Shown: positions 16,311 through 25,635, counted from the stretch's first letter. The stretch: 64,000 nt of DNA from Microvirga flavescens (GCF_003290125.1 NZ_QMKH01000005.1:62001-126000); one strand, 5' to 3'. Notes: generated from the letters alone by a model not told the origin. Program-made: numbers and translations.

Positions 16311-19300
16311 CTATTGATCAGGTTTGTTGAAAGCCAGTTCTGCCTCCGTCATGAAAGATGCCCCTTCGCTCGCCGCATTTTCCCGGCTTGTTTGGAGTTG
16401 GTTGAGCGCGCCGCCCGACGCCGTGAACAGCACGTCGACCCAATAGTTCGTCGCCTGATAGGCATTGGCCGGGAACGAACCGGACGCTCCATAGGCGTAG
16501 ACGCCGTTTCCGCCCGCAGAGGCGCTCGATGGCGCGCTGAGCGGGCCATTCGTGATCGCTGCCGTGAAATAGTTGGGTGTCGCGGCGTAGTGGCCATTGC
16601 TGTGATAGGAAACCACATAGGTTGTTCCGGGCGTCAGCGTGACGGGGCTCGCGAGCAAAGCCGTCTGCCATCCGCTCACCGTCTCATTCGCAAAGGTCGC
16701 GGTCGCGAGAAGCGTTCCGTTCTCCGCCCACAGGTGGCCCTGATGCGTGCCTATATCACCGGTGCCTTTGTAGAACCTGATACCGATGACCGTTCCCGCG
16801 GCAGATGCCTGGAACTTCATCCCGAGCTCAACTGCGCTGACATCAGGATCGGACAAGATCGCCGGCGTCGCCGAGGGTGAGAACAGGCTGGCGGAAACCG
16901 GAATGACGGTGATGCCGACATTCGCCGAGGAGGTGCCGCCACGGCCATCGCTGATGGTGTAGGTAAAACCGGCCTGCCCGAGATACCCCGTCGCTGGCGT
17001 GAACGTGACAATGTTCGAGACGTTGTTGAACACGACCGAACCATGGGTGGGCGCGCTGACGCTCGTGACGACCAAGGGATCACCGTCAGGATCGGTATCG
17101 TTGGCAAGGAGCATTGCCGCGGCAATCGTGAGAGGCTGATCCTGGGTCGTGATGAAGCCGGTGTCGTTGTTGGCCGTCGGCGGCTGATTGGCCCCGGCAC
17201 CGGAAGGCGCGAACAGCACATCGACCCAATAATTCGCAGCCTGATAGGAATTGGTCGGGAACGTGCTGGACGATCCGTAGACATAGACGCCATTGCCGCC
17301 TGCGGAGGCGCTGGAGGGCGCGGTCACAGAACCATTCGTGATCGCGGTCGTGAAATAGTTTGCAGTGTTCGCATAATAGCCCGCGCTCGCGAAGTACGAG
17401 ACGACATATGTCGTACCAGGCGAGACCGATATGGGCGTGGAGAACAACCCCATCTGCCATCCGTTCACCGTCTCGCCGGTAAACGTCACCGTTCCTAACA
17501 GCGTACCCGTGCTCGACCAGAGAGAGCCGGTTTGAATGCCTGGGTTCCCTCCCCTGTAGAAACGGATGCCGGCGATTGCCCCCGCAATCGACACCTGGAA
17601 TTTCATGCCGACTTCGACCGGGTTGTCCAAAACCGTGGGCCTGTCGGGTATCGCCGTGGTGGGGAACAAGGATGTCAGACTGGAACCGGAGACTGTGACA
17701 GTCAGCCCTGCTCCCGGAACCTCGATATTGACGCTGTCGTCCACGGCCCTTGTCTTGATCGTGAAGGTGCCGGACGTCAGCGGTGTCCAGGTATAGCTCC
17801 AGTTGGCTCGGCCTGTCGCTCGATGCCAGGTTACGCCGGAATCCGTCGACACATCGACGGCAGCAACGACACCGCCTCCAGTATCGGAAGCCGTGCCGGT
17901 GATCGTGACCGCCTGGCCCACGGCGAACGAGGAACCGGCGCTTGGAGATGTGATTGTCGAGACCGGCTTTATGGTATCCGTCGATTGCGTTGCCGCAACG
18001 AGCCCCGCTTCAAGGGTGGCGGGTTGAACGCCCATGTCGGCGAACAGGTTGACCATGGCCTGTTTGACGTTGGCATCCACAGGGGCCGGCTCGAGATCGT
18101 GATTGTCGTCGAGCCCCCAGGCCCAATAGACCGTTCCAGCGCCGAACACCAAGGCGCCGCTCGCGGCGCGATACAATGTCAGGTGATGGGTCGCGGTCCC
18201 GTTGCCGACCGTATTGCCGAAATCGAGCAGATACTCAGCGACCGGTATCGTCGTCGCGGAAAGCATGATGAGCCCCGCCGGTCTGAAGCCGTTATCGGGC
18301 GACTCGTCCCACTCGTAGCCAAGATAGCCCAAAGGCAAAGTCACCGACTGCCCCGGCTGCAGACTGGCGATGCTCGTATTGCGCCAGAATCGTAAGTTGG
18401 CGAATTCGGAACCGATAGTGAGTACATCGCGACGATAGGAATCGACCTGAAAGATGGTTCCCGTGAGCGCGTTCTCCGGCTGGCCGGCTCCTTGCGCATT
18501 CGGCGACAGGTATCGGGGATCGCGGAAAGTTCCCGTCCACTGGTTGCTCGGATCGATGTCGCCGTTCGCCCAGGTTTCCTTATAGCAGATCAGCGTGCGG
18601 TAAGGCGTGTTATCGGCGCTGAAGCTCGGCGCCCATCTGGTTCTCCAATAAACCTCGTTGCCGCTCCAGAACGCGAGATGCACACCCGCATCGCGCGCTG
18701 CTTCGACATTGGCGCGTTGCGGGCCTGACCAATATTCGTCGTGGCCGACCGACAGGAAGATCTTGTGGTTAGTCAGCAAGCTGCCGAAGCGATCGGTATC
18801 CACGCCGGCCATGTACGACACGTCATAGCCGTTCCTTTCGAGCCACATGAGCGCCGGAAACTCGACGCTGAAAATGAAATCCTGGGGGCCGGACAGAAGA
18901 CCGCCGCCGCGCGTCGTAATCGGGCGATTGTAGCTGACCGCGAAGGCGCGCCCTCCCCCGGGGTAGCCGGTTCCGGGGCCGTTTCCGCCGTAAAAATTCG
19001 CCCCGCCCCAGGGATTGTAGGCATGCCATGTGGTGTCGGACGTCTGGAAGATGATGTCGCTGGTGCTGCTGTCATCGCGAACGATGAACGGGATGTGATT
19101 TGCACCGGGTACAGCGTCCTGCCGAACGAGCTTGGCGATGTATATGCCCGACACCTGATCCGCTGGAATGTCCCAGAACGTCGACACGGCCCAGTTGCCG
19201 GCATCCATCGCGCCCGTGGCGCTGTCTGGCTGCGGGATCGGTTGTGTCTGGAGGCCCGTGTGCAGGAGCGTCGTGATTTTTCGGGCGCCGAGGCCGCCAT

Positions 19301-19790
19301 AATAACCGAGGCGGTAAATATCGACCCGATAGTCGGTCGAGTCCGTATTGATCTTGAAGTTGACCCTTTGCCCGCGATTAATGCTGATCTCGGTGGCGAA
19401 TCCCTCGATGTTCGCATCTCCCGCCCCCTCGATCCCCCATTCGTTCACCGAGTTTCCGAGTTTCTGGTTTTCGATGACGATCGGATTCGAGGCCGTCGCT
19501 ACGGCAAGGGCCTGCAACCTCGCTTGCGGGCTGGCCGTGGTTATCGGCCCCTGGAGAATGCCGGGACCTATCGGAGTGGTATCTTCCCCGGCTCGAGGAA
19601 CTTCCGGCCCACCACCGGGAAGGATTGAAGCAGGGGCGGCTATAGAAGACGCAATGTTATCTGCAGGGATCTCCCCCTGACCATAAGGTTGTTTGGGATT
19701 GAAAGAAGAATCCTTGAAAGATGAGGACCCTTTCAAAAACTGAAGTCGGCTTAGTAAATTGTGGGCAAATCGATAGAACGACAAACGCAT
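16311..19790 (-). CDS. Large N,N-dimethylformamidase-beta-like protein with Ig-like and DUF4082 modules
   Basis: 1159 residues. Order: low-complexity N terminus (1-100); DMFase beta-subunit-like region (about 105-595), with YRVDIYRLGYYGGLGARKI, TTWHAYNPWGG, LSVGHDEYWS and AFWSGNEVYWRTRW; an Ig-like domain (610-700); DUF4082 copy 1 (705-865); a cadherin/VCBS-like domain with ANDTDPDGDPL (868-963); DUF4082 copy 2 (967-1125); and a polar tail. The His and aromatic residues of the DMFase-like core are present, but formamidase activity is untested in such fusions. No classical signal peptide or sortase motif is visible. Repeated Ig-like modules nevertheless point to export and sugar or surface binding. 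AAGGAGG 6 nt upstream fixes the start. Confidence 0.8.
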   Translation of the reverse strand: MRLSFYRFAHNLLSRLQFLKGSSSFKDSSFNPKQPYGQGEIPADNIASSIAAPASILPGGGPEVPRAGEDTTPIGPGILQGPITTASPQARLQALAVATASNPIVIENQKLGNSVNEWGIEGAGDANIEGFATEISINRGQRVNFKINTDSTDYRVDIYRLGYYGGLGARKITTLLHTGLQTQPIPQPDSATGAMDAGNWAVSTFWDIPADQVSGIYIAKLVRQDAVPGANHIPFIVRDDSSTSDIIFQTSDTTWHAYNPWGGANFYGGNGPGTGYPGGGRAFAVSYNRPITTRGGGLLSGPQDFIFSVEFPALMWLERNGYDVSYMAGVDTDRFGSLLTNHKIFLSVGHDEYWSGPQRANVEAARDAGVHLAFWSGNEVYWRTRWAPSFSADNTPYRTLICYKETWANGDIDPSNQWTGTFRDPRYLSPNAQGAGQPENALTGTIFQVDSYRRDVLTIGSEFANLRFWRNTSIASLQPGQSVTLPLGYLGYEWDESPDNGFRPAGLIMLSATTIPVAEYLLDFGNTVGNGTATHHLTLYRAASGALVFGAGTVYWAWGLDDNHDLEPAPVDANVKQAMVNLFADMGVQPATLEAGLVAATQSTDTIKPVSTITSPSAGSSFAVGQAVTITGTASDTGGGVVAAVDVSTDSGVTWHRATGRANWSYTWTPLTSGTFTIKTRAVDDSVNIEVPGAGLTVTVSGSSLTSLFPTTAIPDRPTVLDNPVEVGMKFQVSIAGAIAGIRFYRGGNPGIQTGSLWSSTGTLLGTVTFTGETVNGWQMGLFSTPISVSPGTTYVVSYFASAGYYANTANYFTTAITNGSVTAPSSASAGGNGVYVYGSSSTFPTNSYQAANYWVDVLFAPSGAGANQPPTANNDTGFITTQDQPLTIAAAMLLANDTDPDGDPLVVTSVSAPTHGSVVFNNVSNIVTFTPATGYLGQAGFTYTISDGRGGTSSANVGITVIPVSASLFSPSATPAILSDPDVSAVELGMKFQASAAGTVIGIRFYKGTGDIGTHQGHLWAENGTLLATATFANETVSGWQTALLASPVTLTPGTTYVVSYHSNGHYAATPNYFTAAITNGPLSAPSSASAGGNGVYAYGASGSFPANAYQATNYWVDVLFTASGGALNQLQTSRENAASEGASFMTEAELAFNKPDQ
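16416..17678 (-). repeat. Duplicated DUF4082 coding module
   Basis: Nucleotides 16416-16892 and 17196-17678 encode two DUF4082 domains sharing blocks such as GMKFQ, IRFYKG/IRFYRG, PGTTYVVSY, SSASAGGNGVY and NYWVDVLF. The copies are diverged, so the duplication is not recent. They are separated by a cadherin-like module. Confidence 0.8.
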
Positions 19791-20130
19791 TGCAGCCTCC
19801 TTAGGCAGAAGGGAAAGCTAATCGTCTAGCTTTCTAGCGTCTCATATCGGCCGCGTTCGTGGAATAAGGTCCCAATGCCCAAGCATGACCTTTGGTAATC
19901 TATCCACAACTATTAGTGGAGCGAAAGCCGAGCGATATCCGGAGGGTGCGCACACCTCTGCCCAAGCAGCGATCACCGGACACGCGCGAGTGGTCCTGGA
20001 TCAATAAGCTCGCGACACGCTCTATTTCGCGCGCCGGTATTTGGAAGATGGAGAGGAGAAGCGCAGGGATTCTGCAAAACGGGCCAAACAAAGGAGGCGC
20101 TTGGATGGCCCCAAACCCTTACGGCGTAAA
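19791..20130. other. Intergenic region before tRNA-His
   Basis: The right side of the DMF-like gene start holds its ribosome-binding site and, at 19814-19833, a perfect dyad AAAGCTA-ATCGTC-TAGCTTT that could be an operator or leader hairpin. The rest (19840-20130) shows no gene with a ribosome-binding site on either strand. Confidence 0.5.
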
Positions 20131-20207
20131 TGGTACAGCCGCCCCGGCTCGAACGGGGGACCCCCAGATCCACAATCTGGTGCTCTAACCAACTGAGCTA
20201 CGGCTGC
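20131..20207 (-). tRNA. tRNA-His (GTG)
   Basis: A complete 77-nt cloverleaf on the minus strand with encoded CCA (20131-20133). Acceptor GCAGCCG/CGGCTGT, D arm GCTC/GAGC, anticodon arm CCAGA-TTGTGGA-TCTGG with anticodon GTG, T arm CCCCG-TTCGAGC-CGGGG. Position 73 is A, the first pair is G1-U72, and the base at -1 in the genome is T. The universal G-1:C73 histidine identity pair is therefore absent, as in most alphaproteobacteria. Confidence 0.97.
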
Positions 20208-20279
20208 ACGCCGGGCAGGGTGTAATCGCCTGTGCGATCAATTTCAAGGCTTGTTTATCGTCTCGTATCCTCAAAAGCG

Positions 20280-20305
20280 AACGGCGGGCCGGGCGGCCCG
20301 CCGTT
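20280..20305 (-). terminator. Terminator of the TctCBA operon
   Basis: AACGGCGGGCC (20280-20290) and GGCCCGCCGTT (20295-20305) form a perfect 11-bp stem around GGGC, followed on the minus strand by CGCTTTTG. It lies 24 bp after the tctC stop. Confidence 0.85.
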
Positions 20306-20329
20306 CCTGAGGAAAAGGCTGGAAAAGCC

Positions 20330-21307
20330 TTATTCCGCCGTGGCTCCGGCGGCCTTGAGAACCGGGGTCCAGCGGGCGACCTCGCTCTCGACGAGCTTCT
20401 GCAGGGACTCCGGCGTGCGCTCGGCCTTCACCGGAATCACACCGCCAAGGTCGAGGAGGCGCTTGCGGGTGCCCTCGTCGTCGAGCGCCTTCACGAGGGC
20501 GTCGTTGAGCTTGGCCACGATCTCGGGCGAGGTGCCCTTGGGCGCGAAGGCGGCGTTCCAGGCGCTGACCTCGAAACCGTCGAGGCCGGCTTCCTTCGTG
20601 GTCGGCACGTTCGGCAGGGCGGGCGAGCGCTCGGGGGTCGCGATGGCGAAAGCCTTGATGTTGCCGCCCAGGATCTGCGGGGCGACGTTGACGATCTGGT
20701 CGGTCATGTAATCGACCGTGTTGGCCATCAGGTCGTTGAGAGCCGGGCCGGTGCCGCGATAGGCAACCATCGTGGGCTTCGCCTTGATGACCGAGTTGAA
20801 GAAGATGCCGGTCATGTGGGAGACGGAGCCCACGCCCGCATGGGCCATGTTCACCTTCTCGCCGTTGGCCTTCATGTAATCGAGGAAGCCCTTGAGGTCG
20901 TTCGCCGGGAAGTCCTTCTTGGCGACGATCACGATGGGGGTTCCCGCCGCGAGCCCGATAGGCGCGAAGTCCTTGGTCGGATCGTACTTCAGGTTGGGAT
21001 AGAGCGCCGGGGCCGCGCCGTGGGTGCCCATGTGGCCCATCATGATGGTGTAGCCGTCGGGTTGGGCCTGCGCCGCGCGGGTGATGCCGGTGGTGCCGCC
21101 CGCGCCCGCCACGTTCTCGATGACGATCTGCTGGCCGAGAGTGCGGGACATGTGATCGCCGACGATGCGGGCGACGACGTCCGTCGGGCCGCCCGCCGCG
21201 AAGGGTACGATCATGGTGATCGGGCGCTGCGGATACGCGCCTTGTGCCTGAGCGCCCGTTGCGGCGAGGCCGAGGCCGGCGGCGAGTGCGATTGCTAGCT
21301 TCTTCAT
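20330..21307 (-). CDS. tctC: Tripartite tricarboxylate transporter substrate-binding protein (TctC/Bug family)
   Basis: 325 residues from the ATG at 21305-21307. The signal peptide MKKLAIALAAGLGLAATGAQA sets the start; the open frame runs further upstream without family sequence. The mature protein starts YPQRPITMIVPFAAGGPTDVVAR, a Bug hallmark, and includes GAGGTTGITRAAQAQPDGYT. It captures a carboxylate (citrate or another small organic acid) in the periplasm and delivers it to TctAB. It is the last gene of the tctB-tctA-tctC group. The substrate cannot be read from sequence. Confidence 0.92.
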   Translation of the reverse strand: MKKLAIALAAGLGLAATGAQAQGAYPQRPITMIVPFAAGGPTDVVARIVGDHMSRTLGQQIVIENVAGAGGTTGITRAAQAQPDGYTIMMGHMGTHGAAPALYPNLKYDPTKDFAPIGLAAGTPIVIVAKKDFPANDLKGFLDYMKANGEKVNMAHAGVGSVSHMTGIFFNSVIKAKPTMVAYRGTGPALNDLMANTVDYMTDQIVNVAPQILGGNIKAFAIATPERSPALPNVPTTKEAGLDGFEVSAWNAAFAPKGTSPEIVAKLNDALVKALDDEGTRKRLLDLGGVIPVKAERTPESLQKLVESEVARWTPVLKAAGATAE

Positions 21308-21360
21308 GGTTCTCTCCCTGGAAAATTCGTTACGCTTGCGCTCTCCGACGATGCGGCGAG

Positions 21361-22863
21361 TTACTCCGTGAAGACCTCGTCCCTGCCCTTCCGCACGGAC
21401 GGCAGAAGCGCAAGCACGAGCAGGACGATGGCGACGGCGAGCAGACCCGCGCTGACGGGCCGCTCGATGAAGGTGGAGAGCGAACCGCGCGAGAGGATGA
21501 GCGCGCGGCGCAGGTTCTCCTCCATCAGCTTGCCGAGCACGAAGCCGAGCAGCATCGGCGCAGGCTCGAAGCCGAGCGTGATGAGAAGGTAGCCGACGAG
21601 GCCGAAGAGGCCGATGAACACCACGTCCGTCGGCAGCGAATTGATGGAGTAGATGCCGATGCAGCAGAACATCAGGATCGCCGGGAACATCAGGCGGTAA
21701 GGCACCTTCAGGAGACGCACCCACATGCCGATGAGCGGCAGGTTGATGATCAGCAGCATGAGGTTGCCGACCCACATGGAAGCGATCATACCCCAGAACA
21801 GGTTGGGGTTGCGCGTCATTACCTGCGGGCCCGGCACGATGCCGTGAATCGTCATGGCTCCGACCATCAGCGCCATCACGGCATTCGGTGGAATGCCGAG
21901 GGTGAGAAGCGGGATGAAGGACGTCTGCGCGCCGGCGTTGTTCGCGGATTCAGGGCCCGCCACGCCCTCGATGGCGCCGCGCCCGAAGCGGCTCGGGTCC
22001 TTCGCGAGTTTCTTTTCCACCGTATAGGAAGCAAACGGCCCGAGCACCGCGCCGTTGCCGGGCAGGATGCCGAGGATCGAGCCGATCACGGTGCCGCGAA
22101 GAACCGAAGCATAGGACTGCTTGAAGTCGTCCCGGTTCGGCAGAAGGCGGCCGATGGCCTGGCGCACCACGTCGCGGGTCTCGGTCTGGTCGAGATTGCG
22201 CAGAATTTCGGCAATGCCGAAAATGCCCATCGCGAGGACAGCGAAATCGATGCCATCGGAGAGGAACGGCAGACCGAAGGTCATGCGCTCTTCACCGGTT
22301 TCGAGATCGGTGCCGACGGTCGAGAGCAGCACGCCCACGAGGATCATCGCCACCGCTTTCAGGATCGAACCGCGCGCGAGCACGACCGCGAAGACGAGAC
22401 CCATGACCATCAGCGAGAAATACTCAGCTGGGCCGAAGATCAACGCGAGCCTGGTGAGCGGCGCACCGAGCGCCGCGATGACCAATGTCGCGACCGTACC
22501 GGCGAAGAACGAGCCGATGGCGGCAATACCGAGCGCCACGCCCGCGCGCCCCTGCCGCGCCATCTGGTGGCCGTCGAGGGTCGTCACCACCGACGTCGCT
22601 TCACCGGGAATGTTGACGAGGATCGCCGTGGTCGAACCGCCATACTGCGCGCCGTAATAGATGCCTGCGAGCATGATGAGCGCGCCCACCGGATCGAGCC
22701 CGAAGGTGATCGGCAAAAGCATGGCGATGGTGGCGATGGGGCCGACGCCGGGCAGAACGCCGATCAGCGTGCCGACAAGGCAGCCGAGGAATGCGAGGCC
22801 GAGATTCTGCAGCGACAGCGCGACGCCGAAACCAAGGCTTAAGTTTGAAACCAGATCGCTCAT
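21361..22863 (-). CDS. tctA: Tripartite tricarboxylate transporter permease, large subunit TctA
   Basis: 500 residues with about 11-12 membrane segments. The TctA signatures GVLPGVGPIATIAMLLP near residue 40 and YGGSTTAILVNIPGEATSVV near residue 75 are intact, as is FGRGAIEGVAGPESANNAGAQ near residue 250. It moves the carboxylate using a cation gradient. Its ATG overlaps the tctB stop by one base, so the two subunits are translationally coupled. Confidence 0.95.
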   Translation of the reverse strand: MSDLVSNLSLGFGVALSLQNLGLAFLGCLVGTLIGVLPGVGPIATIAMLLPITFGLDPVGALIMLAGIYYGAQYGGSTTAILVNIPGEATSVVTTLDGHQMARQGRAGVALGIAAIGSFFAGTVATLVIAALGAPLTRLALIFGPAEYFSLMVMGLVFAVVLARGSILKAVAMILVGVLLSTVGTDLETGEERMTFGLPFLSDGIDFAVLAMGIFGIAEILRNLDQTETRDVVRQAIGRLLPNRDDFKQSYASVLRGTVIGSILGILPGNGAVLGPFASYTVEKKLAKDPSRFGRGAIEGVAGPESANNAGAQTSFIPLLTLGIPPNAVMALMVGAMTIHGIVPGPQVMTRNPNLFWGMIASMWVGNLMLLIINLPLIGMWVRLLKVPYRLMFPAILMFCCIGIYSINSLPTDVVFIGLFGLVGYLLITLGFEPAPMLLGFVLGKLMEENLRRALILSRGSLSTFIERPVSAGLLAVAIVLLVLALLPSVRKGRDEVFTE

Positions 22864-23531
22864 CAGCCCTGCTCCGTCTCGATGGCCACATCGACCTTCG
22901 TGGTGTGCCGGCGGCGGCCGGTGAGAAACATGATAAGCGCCGCAGCGGCCATGATGGCCGAGCAGGCGCGCAGAATGTCCTTCTGCGACCAGCCTGCGGG
23001 AAAGAGCCCCGTGAGCGCCTGCGGGAAAACCGGGATCGGCAGGTTCAGCATGTCGCCGAAGAGCAGCATGCAGAACGGCGTGAGGCTCAAGGAGAGAATG
23101 ACGAGTTCACGCAGGCGCGCCTCGGGCGTAGCGCAGCCTCCGATCAAGATAGCCAGGGGCCCGGCGACGATCATGCCGAGGCCAGGCAGCGAAAATCCCC
23201 CAAGGCTCAAGGGGCGGATGGTCGCCGCGAATGCGAGGATGGCCAGAATGATGAAGACCGGACCGCGCAGGCTCCACCGCTCGAGCGCTGCTCCGTGCTT
23301 GAGGAGGCCGTTGACCAGAAGCGCCACGCCGCAAAGGCCGACGCCGATGGACAGCCAGTCCGGCAGCATGGCCGGCCCCATTGCGCTGAGGCGCCCCTGC
23401 GGCAGGCCCCGCATCAGCCACAGGCCGAGCGCCGCCAGCAGAAGCAGGAAGATGCCGCCCGCGAAATCCTGCGCACCTCGGACGAAGCCGCGCCGCTCCT
23501 GTTCTTTGGGGCGCTCATGCGAATGAGACAT
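22863..23531 (-). CDS. tctB: Tripartite tricarboxylate transporter small subunit TctB
   Basis: 222 residues. Four to five membrane segments (GGIFLLLLAALGLWLM, LSIGVGLCGVALLVNGLL, VFIILAILAFAATI and others) in the TctB arrangement with the FGFILPFLLLL-type region near the end replaced by LSLTPFCMLLFGDML. GGGAGG stands 6 nt before the ATG at 23529-23531, which decides against the in-frame ATG two codons earlier and the extended frame to 23573. It heads the operon. Confidence 0.85.
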   Translation of the reverse strand: MSHSHERPKEQERRGFVRGAQDFAGGIFLLLLAALGLWLMRGLPQGRLSAMGPAMLPDWLSIGVGLCGVALLVNGLLKHGAALERWSLRGPVFIILAILAFAATIRPLSLGGFSLPGLGMIVAGPLAILIGGCATPEARLRELVILSLSLTPFCMLLFGDMLNLPIPVFPQALTGLFPAGWSQKDILRACSAIMAAAALIMFLTGRRRHTTKVDVAIETEQG

Positions 23532-23664
23532 CGGCATCCTCCCGACCGGCGCGTGGACCACGCCTTGTTGCAACCGTAAAAATTGTGCCCAAGCTGTCGC
23601 CCGGGATCAATCAACCGGCTCGCGTTTTCAAGGGAGGTTGAGGAAAAACATAGGCTTAGCGACT

Positions 23665-23693
23665 AAGACCTTTGTCCAATCCCGGTCTTTTTT
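23665..23693 (+). terminator. Weak plus-direction hairpin upstream of terC
   Basis: AAGACC (23665-23670) pairs with GGTCTT (23684-23689) around 13 nt, followed by TTTTTT. No plus-strand gene lies before it, so it may be part of the terC leader. It does not match the manganese riboswitch found before some terC genes. Confidence 0.4.
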
Positions 23694-23799
23694 GTGCCTT
23701 ATCCAAGGGAAATCCCGATTTCACGGTTGAATCCGCGAAACCGATGTATACCTAAGCAGCCGCATCGCCCGATCCCACCTGAATGCCAAGGCAAGACTG

Positions 23800-24543
23800 A
23801 TGGACTATATTCTCTCGACGACGTTCCTCGTCTCGCTGCTTCAGGTCGTCTGGATCGACATTCTGCTCTCGGGCGACAATGCGGTCGTCATCGCGATGGC
23901 CTGCCGCTCGCTGCCGCAGAACCAGCGCAAGCTCGGCATCATGCTGGGCGCGGGCACGGCGGTCGCCCTGCGCATCGTTTTCGCGCTGATCATCTCCTAC
24001 CTTCTCGGCGTTCCTTACCTGCGCATCATCGGCGGCCTTCTGCTGTTCTGGATCGCGCTGAAGCTGATCGGCGGCGAAGAGGAGGAAGGGCACGAAGTGA
24101 AGGCCAGCGACAGCCTGTGGAAGGCCGTGCGCACCATCGCCATCGCCGACGCCGTGATGAGCCTCGACAACGTGGTGGCCATCGCCGCCGCCTCGCGCGG
24201 ACACCCGGAACTCTTCATTTTCGGTCTTCTGCTCTCGATCCCGCTCATCATGGCCGGCGCCTCGGTCATCACGAATCTTCTGACGCGGTTCCCCCTCCTC
24301 GTGTGGGCGGGTGCTGCTCTCCTCGGCTACATCGCCGCCGAGATGATCGTGACGGACCCGGTGGTGCTTGGCTGGCTCTCCGGCAACTTCCCGCAATTCG
24401 TGATGCCGGATCCCGGTCATCCGCCGCTCGACCTGAAGCCCGTTCCGCAGGTGCTCTACAGCGCCGCCGTCATCGGCGCGGCCCTGGTCATCGTCGGCGG
24501 GTGGGTTCTCTCGCGCAAGGGCAAGGAAGGCGCCAGCGCCTGA
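23800..24543 (+). CDS. TerC/YjbE-family integral membrane protein
   Basis: 247 residues with seven membrane segments. The TerC motif LSGDNAVVIAMACRSLP (about residues 28-44) and the second half-repeat MSLDNVVAIAAASRG (about 121-135) carry the paired acidic residues conserved in the family. TerC-type proteins have been linked to manganese export and to metal loading of exported enzymes. An acidic cytoplasmic loop GGEEEEGHE lies between the halves. It is 16 bp before azlC on the same strand, possibly co-transcribed. Confidence 0.88.
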   Translation: MDYILSTTFLVSLLQVVWIDILLSGDNAVVIAMACRSLPQNQRKLGIMLGAGTAVALRIVFALIISYLLGVPYLRIIGGLLLFWIALKLIGGEEEEGHEVKASDSLWKAVRTIAIADAVMSLDNVVAIAAASRGHPELFIFGLLLSIPLIMAGASVITNLLTRFPLLVWAGAALLGYIAAEMIVTDPVVLGWLSGNFPQFVMPDPGHPPLDLKPVPQVLYSAAVIGAALVIVGGWVLSRKGKEGASA

Positions 24544-24559
24544 CCGCCCGCGCGAAAGT

Positions 24560-25312
24560 ATGAGCGCGGACATCGTTGACGGAAAGGGTGCGGATCGGCA
24601 GAAAGCCGTCATGTCCGCACCCTCCCGAAGTCACTTCACACTCGCCGGCTGCCGCCTTGGGGCGAAGATGGCCCTGCCCGTCTTTCCGGGCTACATCGTC
24701 TTCGCAATGGCCTTCGGCACCGCCGCCTCGCAGAAGGGGCTGCCTCTGACGCAGGCAATGGGCCTCAGCGGCTTCGTCTATGCCGGAGCCTCGCAGATGG
24801 TCTCCCTCGGCATGTGGCAGGTGTCGTGGACGCTCAGCACGCTTTTGACGCTCATGGCGGTCACGGCGGTGGTGAATGCGCGCATGATCCTCCTCGGCGC
24901 GGCGCTGCAGCCCTGGCTCGCGAAGGAGCCTCTCTGGCGTTCGGCTATCAATCTCTTTCTCGTCACGGAAGCCACCTGGCTCATCGGCACGCACTATCAC
25001 CAGGAAGGCGGCCGCGATGTCGGCGTTCTGTTCGGGCTGAGCGTGCTTTTGTGGATCGTGTGGTTCGTGGCGACTGTCGCCGGCTATTTCGCCGGAGCAC
25101 TCGTGCCCGCGCCCGAGCGTTTCGGGCTCGATCTCGTGATGCCGGTGTTCTTCGGCTCCATGCTGGTGCCGCTCTGGAAGGGCGCAAAGCCCGCCCTGCC
25201 CTGGCTGGTTGCGGGCGCCGTCGCCCTTCTCGTCCATGCCTTCGTGCCGGGCTATCTTTACCTCATTCTCGGCGCTGTCTCCGGCGTCATCGCGGGGATG
25301 CTGATCGAATGA
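24560..25312 (+). CDS. azlC: AzlC-type branched-chain amino acid exporter, large subunit
   Basis: 250 residues, six to eight membrane segments. The family start GAKMALPVFPGYIVFAMAFG and YAGASQMVSLGMW near residue 75 are characteristic of AzlC/YgaZ. With AzlD it exports branched-chain or related amino acids. An alternative start at 24611 would remove 17 residues that lack family character; neither start has a strong ribosome-binding site, so the 5' end is uncertain. Its stop overlaps the azlD start by ATGA. Confidence 0.88.
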   Translation: MSADIVDGKGADRQKAVMSAPSRSHFTLAGCRLGAKMALPVFPGYIVFAMAFGTAASQKGLPLTQAMGLSGFVYAGASQMVSLGMWQVSWTLSTLLTLMAVTAVVNARMILLGAALQPWLAKEPLWRSAINLFLVTEATWLIGTHYHQEGGRDVGVLFGLSVLLWIVWFVATVAGYFAGALVPAPERFGLDLVMPVFFGSMLVPLWKGAKPALPWLVAGAVALLVHAFVPGYLYLILGAVSGVIAGMLIE

Positions 25313-25635
25313 GCGGCGTGGAACAATTCATCGCGGGTCCCTGGGGCGGCACGATCGCCATCGCAGCCATGACGGTCGCGACTTTCCTGTGCCGCATCGC
25401 GGGGGCGCTCGTGATGACGCGCGTGACGATCACGCCCCGGATCGAGCGAGGTCTGCGCGCCCTGCCCGGCTCCATCATTCTTGCAACGATCCTGCCGATC
25501 CTCATCGACAAGGGGCCGACCGCGTTCATCGGCATCGCGGCGACGATCATCGTCATGGCGTTCACCCGCAAGGAGCTCGCGGGCCTCGCCGCCGGCCTTG
25601 GCACGCTGACGATTCTCAGAGCACTAGGTTTCTAA
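25309..25635 (+). CDS. azlD: AzlD-type amino acid exporter, small subunit
   Basis: 108 residues with about four membrane segments. FLCRIAGALVMTR and RALPGSIILATILP are the AzlD/YgaH motifs. The start overlaps the azlC stop (ATGA), the usual arrangement for this two-subunit exporter. A longer frame from 24814 is a shadow of azlC. Its last 12 bp overlap the 3' end of the convergent phosphatase gene. Confidence 0.9.
   Translation: MSGVEQFIAGPWGGTIAIAAMTVATFLCRIAGALVMTRVTITPRIERGLRALPGSIILATILPILIDKGPTAFIGIAATIIVMAFTRKELAGLAAGLGTLTILRALGF

Noticed and set aside
23574-23799. Manganese (yybP-ykoY) riboswitch before terC
   Set aside because: The conserved core of that riboswitch was not found; only a weak hairpin is present.
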